Origin: Clostridia bacterium
Lineage (GTDB): Bacteria; Bacillota; Clostridia; Oscillospirales; Acutalibacteraceae
Reading direction: 5' to 3'
DNA: 64,000 nt
Assembly: GCA_017379935.1 (NCBI GenBank)
Contig: JAFNVC010000028.1
Location: 49,920-113,919, forward strand
Part shown: positions 52,746-60,023 of the stretch, one piece after another
How the letters are laid out: each line of letters starts with the position of its first letter
How positions within the stretch are numbered: position 1 is the stretch's first letter
The notes under the pieces: model-generated
Database searches by the model: none
The model's input: the letters and a program-made list of their open reading frames with translations, nothing else
What the model was told of the DNA's origin: nothing
Translations under genes and position numbers: made by a program

Positions 52746-53513
52746 ATGAAAGAAAACGCAACAATAATAGCTCTTTCGGGCAAGGGCGGTGTCGGTAAAA
52801 CTTCGATTTCAGCCGCAATCGTAAAGCTGCTCGTGGAGGCTTATCCTGACAAAAAGATACTTGCCATTGATGCGGACCCTGCAGTAGGACTTTCAACTGC
52901 ACTCGGCATTGATGTTAAAATGACTATTGATGATATCCGCAAGGAGATTGTTGAAACTGTTGAAGATGGACAGACAAAGGCGGCAATCGAATTGCTCGGC
53001 GATGCAAGATATAAAATCTTTGATGCTCTCGTTGAAACCGACGGCTTTGCTTTCATTGCTGTCGGCAGACCTGAAAGTGCAGGCTGTTACTGTAAAATCA
53101 ATACCTACCTCAAGGAAGTAATAAGCATACTTTCAAATGAGTTTGACTTTGTCGTTATTGACGGTGAAGCAGGCATTGAGCAGATTAACCGCCGCGTTAT
53201 GGAAAAGGTTACGCATCTGCTTCTTATCACAGATGCAAGCAAAAAAGGAACGCAGGTTATTTCAACCATCAAGAGTGTTGCTGATGAACTTGTTATGTAC
53301 AAGAAAATCGGTGCAATTGTCAACAGAATCCCGGACGAAAGCGTTATTCCTTATATTGACACAAACGGAATTCCTGTTTTGTCATACATTCCTACTGATT
53401 CAAATCTTGCAATCTACGATATTGAGGGTAAGAATATTACCAAACTTCCCGATGATTCAAATGTTGTTGAGGGTGCAAAAAGAGCCCTTATTGAAATGGA
53501 GATTTTAAAGTGA
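52746..53513 (+). CDS. CooC-like P-loop ATPase (nickel/Fe-S maturation type)
   Basis: The 255-residue protein belongs to the MinD/NifH/CooC group. It has the deviant Walker A SGKGGVGKTS (11-20), a switch-type IDADPAVGLSTALG (41-54) and the dimer-interface pair Cys114-x-Cys116 in GCYCKIN, the metal-site signature of CooC, the ATPase that matures the nickel site of CO dehydrogenase. No CO dehydrogenase gene is in the window; instead the gene starts an operon with dehydratase-family subunits and an ACS-like domain protein. It may mature a metal centre in that complex or donate electrons like NifH; this is inference. The next start (GTG) overlaps its stop by 4 bases. Confidence 0.88.
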   Translation: MKENATIIALSGKGGVGKTSISAAIVKLLVEAYPDKKILAIDADPAVGLSTALGIDVKMTIDDIRKEIVETVEDGQTKAAIELLGDARYKIFDALVETDGFAFIAVGRPESAGCYCKINTYLKEVISILSNEFDFVVIDGEAGIEQINRRVMEKVTHLLLITDASKKGTQVISTIKSVADELVMYKKIGAIVNRIPDESVIPYIDTNGIPVLSYIPTDSNLAIYDIEGKNITKLPDDSNVVEGAKRALIEMEILK

Positions 53514-54715
53514 GAGATTTAAAACATCTTTATGAATTTGAAAACCTGCTTCAGGAAGCAAACAACGCCCTTGTACAGCAGGCAAAAAACGAAGGCGGAA
53601 TAGCACTCGGCTATACCTGCTACCATATCCCCGAGGTTTTACTCAACTGCGGAAACTGCTTTTCCGTCAGACTCCGTGCACCGCGTACGGGCTCAATGGA
53701 TATTGCTACATACTATATGAGTGCCTTCCTCTGCGGTTTTTCAAAGGCTATTCTTGAGCGAGCAATTGAGGGCGGATACAATTTCCTCAACGCACTTCTT
53801 GCAAGTGAAACCTGCTCCGAAATGAACAGGGCGGCAGAGCATTTTGAACTTCTCAAGCTTGTTGAAAATGACAAGTTTTTCCTGAGCTTTCTTGATATGC
53901 CGTTCAAAATTGCTGACCACACTGTCAAGCACTATGTTACACAGACGAGAAATAAAATCCTCAACAAAATGACTGAGGTTTACGGTGTTGATACATCCGA
54001 TGCGGCATTGCTCAAGGCTGTTGAAGAACACAACGAGGTCTGCCGTCTTATAACAGAAATCGGCGAATACAGAAAAGAGGATAATCCGAGAATAACAGGA
54101 TACGAGTATCATATTCTTAATCTTGTTACATATTGCTGTCCCAAATCACTTATTCTGCCGAAGCTCCGTGAAACTGCAGAAGAGCTCAGGACAAGAGAGC
54201 CTGATGCAAAAAAGAATTTCAGAGCGAAGATAGTTGTTGTCGGCTCGGAGATGGATGACCCCGATTTCACCGCACTTATTGAAGACAGCGGTGCATTGGT
54301 TGTTGCGGACAGATACTGCTTCGGTGCTATGCCCGGCAGAGAAGAAATAAAAATCAATCCCGATGAGGATGTACTCACACAGATTTGTTTGCATTACCTT
54401 AAAACAAGCCAGTGTCCCCGTTATATGAGCCACGAAAAGGTTCAGGAACGCAGGGATTACGTTAAAAAGCTTGTTGACGATTATCATGCAGACGGTGTTA
54501 TGTACGAACAGCTCAAGTTCTGCGAATACTGGGGCTACGAAAGAGCACTTGCTTCATACGTTATGAGTAACGACTACGGTGTACCCACCGCTGCGGTTGA
54601 CAGACAGTATACAGCTTCCGCTTCGGGACAGCTGCGTACACGCGTTCAGGCTTTTGTTGAAAGCCTTGAAATCAAGAAAATCCAGAAGGAAAGGCAGGCG
54701 AAGGAAAATGGCTGA
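53510..54715 (+). CDS. 2-hydroxyacyl-CoA dehydratase/benzoyl-CoA reductase family subunit (smaller)
   Basis: It starts with GTG overlapping the CooC-like stop. The 401-residue protein has the family opening GYTCYHIPEVLL with Cys37, then an extra NCGNC pair (Cys47, Cys50), Cys75 in AFLCGFSK and Cys102 in SETCSEMNRAAEHF. The C-terminal domain has RYMSHEKVQERRDYVKKLVDDY and GVMYEQLKFCEYWGYERAL, typical of HgdB/BcrB/BcrC proteins that bind a [4Fe-4S] or double-cubane cluster. It works with the next protein and the activator. The NCGNC motif may mark a double-cubane type; which substrate is reduced is unknown. Confidence 0.85.
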   Translation: MRDLKHLYEFENLLQEANNALVQQAKNEGGIALGYTCYHIPEVLLNCGNCFSVRLRAPRTGSMDIATYYMSAFLCGFSKAILERAIEGGYNFLNALLASETCSEMNRAAEHFELLKLVENDKFFLSFLDMPFKIADHTVKHYVTQTRNKILNKMTEVYGVDTSDAALLKAVEEHNEVCRLITEIGEYRKEDNPRITGYEYHILNLVTYCCPKSLILPKLRETAEELRTREPDAKKNFRAKIVVVGSEMDDPDFTALIEDSGALVVADRYCFGAMPGREEIKINPDEDVLTQICLHYLKTSQCPRYMSHEKVQERRDYVKKLVDDYHADGVMYEQLKFCEYWGYERALASYVMSNDYGVPTAAVDRQYTASASGQLRTRVQAFVESLEIKKIQKERQAKENG

Positions 54716-56240
54716 CTTCGGTAAGCTTTACAGCGATGACCGCAAGGCTCTGCTCAAGCACAGAGAATGGCGTGGCTTCAAGGATACGATGTATGACTAC
54801 TATCGCTGGCTTGTAACCTGGAAGGATATGATAGTCATGGTGCTCAAGGCACCGATATCAACGGTAAAGGGATTGTGGAAATACCGTTGGATGGCATCCT
54901 ATCTCTCTACACCTTCATTTATCGACAGACACACCGCAGGACTCAGGGGCACACACCTGCGCATTGTTCACCTGCATTTCAATATGATTGTTAAGCACGC
55001 AACAGGACTTATTCACACTTCCTTTGTTGCTGACGAAAAAATCAATCCGAACAACAAGCTTTCAAAAAAGATTGTTCTGACGGACGAAATTATTCCGAAC
55101 GAAATCTTCTCAGGTTTCCCGAATCTTAAGGTTGTTCCGTTGCAGACTATTCCCATTTTCCTTACATCAATGGTTGACCAGCAGATAACTCCGCCTTACC
55201 TCGAGGTTACGGAAAGCTTCGGTGTGCCTGCGGACGTTTGTCCTCTTCCCTCTGCTGAAGCAGGTGTTGCAATCGATGACGATTATCCGAAAATGGGTTG
55301 CTGTATGGTTGCAACAAATATGCCGTGCGACGGCTCGGTTATGAACTCAACCTTCCTTGACCGCAGACTCAATCTTCCCGTTCATCTTTTCAATATACCG
55401 CTTCGTTATAACGATGAAGATGTTCAGGAATATGCCGTTGAAGAGGTAAAAGAGCTTATTAAATTTATCGAAGAGCAGACAGGCGAGAAGTTTGACTGGG
55501 ACGTATTCTTCGAGGCTCTTAAAACCTCAAACGAACAGCTTGAATATGAGCTTGAAAAATGGGATATAAACAAAACGGATTATCCGCAGATGACAGGCGC
55601 AGCATTCTGGCTTTACAGAATCTACTATTTCAATCTTTCGGGCGGTGTTGATAAGCGTTTCCTTAAGGTTGATAAGAAGGTCAACAAGCTTATGCTCAAG
55701 GGTTATGAGAAAAAAGAACCCGTTTCCAAAGAGATGCGCCACCGCGCAGTTGTATGGAGTTGTCCTGCAAACTACTACACGAGCTTTGCAAACTGGCTTG
55801 AAAACTGCTGGGGTATGAATGTTGTTATGGATATGGAAACAATGATTTCTTATATCAAATACAACACCGAGGATAAGGAGCAGGCACTCAAGGATGTTGC
55901 CAAAACATATCAGCGTTCAATTATGCGTAAGCACACAAAGGGCGGTTACAGAAATGTTGTTGACGAGCTCTGGCGCATAGTTGAAGAGTACGGTGCGGAC
56001 ACGGTTATTATGTATGACCAGATTTCGTGTAAGGGTATGGACGGACTTGCAGGTATATTTGACGATCAGGCAAGAGAACGCAATATCAATTTTATCTGGG
56101 TCAAGCAGGACCTTATGGATCCGAGAACAATTTCGAGACGAGAAATGCGCGACCAGGTCAACAAATATATGCAGACTGTTCTTCAGGAAGAACCGATTGA
56201 TCCCACACTTGTTGATTTTGAAGACGACTTAGCTTGGTAA
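54708..56240 (+). CDS. 2-hydroxyacyl-CoA dehydratase/benzoyl-CoA reductase family subunit (larger)
   Basis: The start is placed at ATG 54708, inside the end of the previous gene (8-base overlap) behind AAGGAAA; an upstream frame exists but overlaps coding DNA. The 510-residue protein has an N-terminal extension and the family domain with candidate cluster ligands in PADVCPLP, KMGCCMVATNMPCDG and AVVWSCPANYYTSFANWLENCWG, and a late YDQISCKGMDG block near the C-terminus. Family members transfer one energised electron to a thioester or other substrate. It is longer than HgdA (about 430-480). Its partner lies immediately upstream and the ATPase activator follows. Confidence 0.83.
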   Translation: MADFGKLYSDDRKALLKHREWRGFKDTMYDYYRWLVTWKDMIVMVLKAPISTVKGLWKYRWMASYLSTPSFIDRHTAGLRGTHLRIVHLHFNMIVKHATGLIHTSFVADEKINPNNKLSKKIVLTDEIIPNEIFSGFPNLKVVPLQTIPIFLTSMVDQQITPPYLEVTESFGVPADVCPLPSAEAGVAIDDDYPKMGCCMVATNMPCDGSVMNSTFLDRRLNLPVHLFNIPLRYNDEDVQEYAVEEVKELIKFIEEQTGEKFDWDVFFEALKTSNEQLEYELEKWDINKTDYPQMTGAAFWLYRIYYFNLSGGVDKRFLKVDKKVNKLMLKGYEKKEPVSKEMRHRAVVWSCPANYYTSFANWLENCWGMNVVMDMETMISYIKYNTEDKEQALKDVAKTYQRSIMRKHTKGGYRNVVDELWRIVEEYGADTVIMYDQISCKGMDGLAGIFDDQARERNINFIWVKQDLMDPRTISRREMRDQVNKYMQTVLQEEPIDPTLVDFEDDLAW

Positions 56241-56254
56241 AGGAGAAGAAATTT

Positions 56255-57049
56255 ATGAAATATTTTGGCGGATGTGACGTCGGCTCAACATATACAAAAT
56301 GCATTATTCTTGATGAAAACGGCAAAATTGTTGCCAAGGTCACAAACAGAAGTAAAATCAACCCCGTTGCAAGTGCTGAAATTGCACTCGCTGACGCTGT
56401 TGCACAGGTAGACGGTCTTAATTCTGCAGAAGAGCTCACTTATCTTATCGGTACAGGCTACGGCAGAAACAAGGTGCCCTTTGCAGACGAAAATATTTCG
56501 GAAATCAGCTGTCACGCTATGGGTGTTCACGTTACAAATCCCGAGGTTAAGGCTATTATCGATATCGGCGGACAGGACGTTAAGGGTATCTCAATTGATA
56601 CAGACGGTACTGTTAAAAACTTCGCAATGAACGATAAATGCGCTGCAGGTACAGGCCGATTCTATGAAGCTATGGCAAATGCTTTTGAAATGACTCTTCC
56701 TGAGTTTTCAAAGCTTTCTCTTCAGGCAAAAAACACTATTCCCATCACAGCTCAGTGTACTGTTTTTGCCGAGAGCGAGGTTATCTCGCTTGTCGGTGAA
56801 GGAAAGCCTATGGATGAAATTGCTGCAGGTATTCAGCTTGCTGTTGCAAAGAGATGCTTTGTTATGGCAAAGAAAGCAGGTGCAACAGACAGCATCACTC
56901 TCACAGGCGGTTGTGCAAAGAATGACGGCCTTAAAAAAGCTATCGAAAAGGTGCTTAAAATTAAGGTTGTCGAGCTTTCAACTGACCCGCAGCTTATGGG
57001 TGCACTCGGTGCAGCTGAATATGCACGTCAGAAGGGAATGGATAAATAA
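56255..57049 (+). CDS. ATP-dependent activator (HgdC/BcrD/FldI-type ASKHA ATPase)
   Basis: The ATG at 56255 behind AAGGAG is the start, giving 264 residues. The fold signature is complete: GCDVGSTYTK (6-15), LIGTGYGRNK (64-73), IDIGGQDVKG (102-111) and LTGGCAKNDG near 220. The two cysteines that hold a [4Fe-4S] cluster at the homodimer interface are Cys129 in NDKCAAGTG and Cys168 in TAQCTVFAESE. It uses ATP to push a low-potential electron into the partner reductase. Length and motifs match standard activators, so the cassette should be functional. Confidence 0.92.
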   Translation: MKYFGGCDVGSTYTKCIILDENGKIVAKVTNRSKINPVASAEIALADAVAQVDGLNSAEELTYLIGTGYGRNKVPFADENISEISCHAMGVHVTNPEVKAIIDIGGQDVKGISIDTDGTVKNFAMNDKCAAGTGRFYEAMANAFEMTLPEFSKLSLQAKNTIPITAQCTVFAESEVISLVGEGKPMDEIAAGIQLAVAKRCFVMAKKAGATDSITLTGGCAKNDGLKKAIEKVLKIKVVELSTDPQLMGALGAAEYARQKGMDK

Positions 57050-57050
57050 G

Positions 57051-57206
57051 ATGGAAATTATTTTTATAATTCTCGGTGTTGTCCTTGCACTTTTTGTTCT
57101 TACGTTTATAATCTATTTCTTCAATCTTGATATGAAGCTTATCCGCAAGGTTTACGACCTGCTCGGTAAGCATTACGACACAATGAAAAGGGATAAGAAG
57201 CTCTGA
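57051..57206 (+). CDS. 51-residue single-span membrane protein
   Basis: It starts one base after the activator stop codon and its TGA overlaps the ATG of the next gene (TGATG), so it lies in a coupled chain. An N-terminal hydrophobic segment (about 2-25) is followed by a basic helix (MKLIRKVYDLLGKHYDTMKRDKK). It may tie the reductase complex to the membrane. No family is recognised; the ribosome site is GAAGGGAATGG at some distance. Confidence 0.65.
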   Translation: MEIIFIILGVVLALFVLTFIIYFFNLDMKLIRKVYDLLGKHYDTMKRDKKL

Positions 57207-57898
57207 TGAAATTTTTTGATTCGTTGATTGCTGAAACAGAAAACTTGATATTACCCTTCAGAAGGAAAGAGTTGTCCTTGTGTGAGCCTTGGTGCGATGC
57301 CGGTCAGACGCAAGTTATCTTACGGCGCGACACAGCATACGAGCTCGAGGGTGTAGGCTTCAATCTTGTCACATCATCAGATATTTCTGACTCGGTAGTT
57401 GTTGTCGGTGATGATCTTGAAGCAATAAAGGACAGTCGTAGCTTTGCACGGATTTGTCTTGTGCAGATTGAGGACAGTGGTGATGAGCAGAAGTCATATA
57501 ATCTGATTAAAAAGATTGACTATGTGAAATACCATACATTTCCGGACGGTTATATGATGCGAAGCACCTCACGCTCACATAAAGAGGCAGTACGTGTTTC
57601 AAAGCAGGCACTGAAAAGCGGTATTTCTTTTCAAAAAATCGGGTCTTTACTGATTAAAAACTACAAAGAAATTCCGTCAGTCAAAGGTGTCAAAGTTATA
57701 TTTATTACTGCAGACGGTGCAGATTACAACGAGACCGAAAGAATTGCAGAGAGAAATCACGCCATAACACAGACACTGAACCATATTATGAACAGCGTAA
57801 ACTTTGATTGTGATACCTGCAATCTCAAAGCAATTTGCGATGAGGTGGAGGGTATGAAAGAACTTCACTTCAGTAAAACCGACAAGGAGTCATTCTGA
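57206..57898 (+). CDS. Acetyl-CoA-synthase (AcsB/CdhC)-like middle-domain protein without A-cluster domain
   Basis: The 230-residue protein resembles a central part of acetyl-CoA synthase: the segment EAVRVSKQALKSGISFQKIG (127-146), then VKVIFITADGADYNETERI and VNFDCDTCNLKAICDEVEG (198-216), aligns in order with the corresponding stretch of AcsB (from memory of the Moorella protein). The C-terminal nickel A-cluster domain is absent, and the N-terminal part is reduced to about 95 residues. Cysteines 26, 30, 84, 202, 205 and 211 could bind metal. As last gene of the CooC/dehydratase cassette it may be a metal- or corrinoid-binding partner. The homology call is mine by eye and moderate. Confidence 0.6.
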   Translation: MKFFDSLIAETENLILPFRRKELSLCEPWCDAGQTQVILRRDTAYELEGVGFNLVTSSDISDSVVVVGDDLEAIKDSRSFARICLVQIEDSGDEQKSYNLIKKIDYVKYHTFPDGYMMRSTSRSHKEAVRVSKQALKSGISFQKIGSLLIKNYKEIPSVKGVKVIFITADGADYNETERIAERNHAITQTLNHIMNSVNFDCDTCNLKAICDEVEGMKELHFSKTDKESF

Positions 57899-57908
57899 TA
57901 TAAAAAAT

Positions 57909-57947
57909 ACCTCTCTCGAATGAACTAAGTGTTCAAACGAGAGAGGT
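57909..57947 (+). terminator. Terminator of the reductase cassette
   Basis: A perfect 10-bp stem (ACCTCTCTCG/CGAGAGAGGT) with an inner TGAAC/GTTCA pair is followed by TTTTCTTTTG, 10 bases after the last stop codon of the cassette. Confidence 0.9.
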
Positions 57948-58063
57948 TTTCTTTTGTATGATTTTATTGTGAACAAGCCGTATACAGTATCATTTTTGTA
58001 TCACGAGGCTTTCTGAAAGTCTCAAAACCCTTGATATATAAGGCTTTGCGAGCTTTTCGTTTC

Positions 58064-58304
58064 TTATTCCCATTCACTTAGTTTTGATATTTAACTTGTG
58101 AAAAGGCACGTAAAATAAGGGTTTCTGAGGGGTCAAAACTGATGTTTTTAAGTTTTTTGCCCATTTGCTGTATCAAAACCAGTATCACGGAGCAAAAACA
58201 CTAACCCCGGCGGATTCACACCCACCTGAAACACACTGTATTTACAATTGCAAATGAATTGTAGCACATATAAAACAAGATGTCAATACTTTAAAGTGGT
58301 AAAG
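58064..58304 (-). repeat. Dispersed ~245-bp repeat, copy B, with outward promoter
   Basis: The gap 57948-58305 holds no convincing gene. Its right part is the second copy of the repeat described at 51751-51995, in the same orientation. It carries a minus-strand TTGACA (58286-58281) and TACAAT (58263-58258) with a 17-base spacer, and the ACTTTA/TAAAGT arms next to the stop codon of the following leftward gene. Left of it (57970-58063) further TGATAC motifs occur (GTATCATTTTTGTATCA). Confidence 0.75.
58258..58286 (-). promoter_or_regulatory. Consensus promoter inside repeat copy B, reading left
   Basis: Minus-strand TTGACA, 17-base spacer, TACAAT, the same arrangement as in copy A. It points toward gene-free DNA and the cassette terminator. 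Confidence 0.65.
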
Positions 58305-58305
58305 T

Positions 58306-59910
58306 TTAGCCTTCTGTTTGTTTTCTGATTAAACATACCGAATACTTAAAATGCATCCGTTCTAACTCTTGTGCTGTTAACATCAGATTCACCTTGCTAA
58401 AGAAAGGTAATTTTTCATTTATATCTGTATCCTTATCATCTATAATCGCATATATAATCTCATACTCATTTGAGCTAGGCTTTAATGAAGCATCAAATGG
58501 CATCGACCCAAATTTTGCGGTCGCAATTTCAGATACTTGTTTTCGGAATGATTCATCACTAGAAAAACACTCTGCTGACACTTTACCTTGAGCAAATAAA
58601 TGGCTAAGCTGTGAGGATTGTCCTTTATTTTTAACATGTATAAACTGTTTGCTCTTTGTATAAATATCGCACGCTTCTATCTTTTTGGGACTACCATCAG
58701 CTGAAAGCATTTTACAATCAAATAAACAATAATCATCGTTACCATCTGCAACCATTTGATTGTATTTGCCTTCATTTTTGTCTTTAGGACATTCTGGTAA
58801 ACTAATTGATGATATAGGAATTCTATTACGAATAAAATTGTTGACCTGGTTAAAAAACGATGTTTCCACTTGGTACCATGTACCTGAAGAAAAAATATAG
58901 TTTCGTCCTTCGTATTCAGTTTGAAACACTAGTGCTGCATATATGCTACAAATAGCAAAAGGTACACCATCCGAATTCATCGCATAAAGTTTATCCCTTC
59001 GAATCTTAGCATATATGTTACACTTTTCTCGAATACTATTTACATATTCCTCTATATCTAAATTCAAATTATAGCTTTCAGGATCATCTGGTTTTTTGCC
59101 AATCCCAGAATAACAAAAGCCTATAATCCTATCCCAATCGGTTGTTTCGGGAGGAGCAATATGTAAATGATTGACATTGTGTTTTTCAATAGTATCCGTA
59201 AGCAAAAAATCAAGGTTTTCAGAAAGTACAGAGTCTCTAACTTCAGCAACATTATCAACCCATTCAAAACCGATTCTTTTATAGCGATCATCAGTATATG
59301 CAGAATAATATAATTCTAACTTATCTTTTAATTCATTCAACTCCATTGAAACGGAAACAACGAGAGAATCTTTTCCACTAATGTGATTACCATATTCTTC
59401 GTCAAAAGGTTCTCCCGTGATACCCTTCATAATATCATTAGTTACATTTAATCCGAATTCATCTTGTGATGTGCTATAACTTGCCTGACGTTGAGTGGTT
59501 ACCACCATATCTTCTATAGTAGCAGCATTAACACTACGCATTTTGTTTGGATTGATTGTATTGAGAGCAACTTTAAAACCAAAGTTTCGTTCAATGCATT
59601 CTTCTTTCAGGAACGACCTGCCATAACCAAAAACAACAGCCATTATTCGATTTTTCAATTTAACTAGCATTATTGCTTTATTCGAGGCGTTATCAGAAAT
59701 ATCAATAGTGTCCGTTGCCCATTGGTCAAGATAGGGTTTCCACCGAGGTGGTTTTTTCTTACTATCACAATAGTATATAATTCCATCCATTCCAAAAGTT
59801 GCTTTTATTTTTGATTTTGAAAGATTGTCTGGAGATTTCATACAGTCTTTGAAATCCTTAATATAATCCTTAATAAGAAAAACAGTAAGATTGATAACTT
59901 GTTTATCCAT
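58306..59910 (-). CDS. TIGR04141/DUF6119 family protein (defence-island associated)
   Basis: The 534-residue protein matches the sporadically distributed TIGR04141 (DUF6119) family: N-terminal INLTVFLIKDYI, a middle GYGRSFLKEECIERNFGFKVALN (about 108-130) and MRSVNAATIEDMVVTTQRQAS (about 138-160), and a C-terminal YCLFDCKMLSADGSPKKIEACDIY with IHVKNKGQSSQLSHLFAQG. Members are found beside restriction systems, but the biochemical role is not established as far as I know. The VKNKGQSSQLSHLF region looks like a site near a nuclease or nucleic-acid-binding fold, which is speculation. The ribosome site is GAGGTG. It lies downstream of HsdR on the same strand; AT-rich codon use differs from the reductase cassette. 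Confidence 0.82.
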   Translation of the reverse strand: MDKQVINLTVFLIKDYIKDFKDCMKSPDNLSKSKIKATFGMDGIIYYCDSKKKPPRWKPYLDQWATDTIDISDNASNKAIMLVKLKNRIMAVVFGYGRSFLKEECIERNFGFKVALNTINPNKMRSVNAATIEDMVVTTQRQASYSTSQDEFGLNVTNDIMKGITGEPFDEEYGNHISGKDSLVVSVSMELNELKDKLELYYSAYTDDRYKRIGFEWVDNVAEVRDSVLSENLDFLLTDTIEKHNVNHLHIAPPETTDWDRIIGFCYSGIGKKPDDPESYNLNLDIEEYVNSIREKCNIYAKIRRDKLYAMNSDGVPFAICSIYAALVFQTEYEGRNYIFSSGTWYQVETSFFNQVNNFIRNRIPISSISLPECPKDKNEGKYNQMVADGNDDYCLFDCKMLSADGSPKKIEACDIYTKSKQFIHVKNKGQSSQLSHLFAQGKVSAECFSSDESFRKQVSEIATAKFGSMPFDASLKPSSNEYEIIYAIIDDKDTDINEKLPFFSKVNLMLTAQELERMHFKYSVCLIRKQTEG

Positions 59911-60023
59911 AATATTTCACCTCACTTAGTAGTTAACGCGCATATATTTTACATTCATCGTACACTGTATTACAATAACTTCCTTCGAATATCTACTTCT
60001 TTTAATTTACCGAGTTTCATTTT

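Noticed and set aside
54579-54707. 43-codon upstream extension of the larger dehydratase subunit
   Set aside because: It overlaps the previous gene out of frame, is very basic and has no ribosome site; ATG 54708 fits the family start.
56766-57206. 146-codon frame running into the 51-residue membrane protein
   Set aside because: Most of it overlaps the activator gene out of frame; only the last 51 codons from ATG 57051 look real.
59911-60023. Possible extra gene between the TIGR04141 protein and HsdR
   Set aside because: The gap is only 113 bases, AT-rich, and has no frame with a ribosome site.
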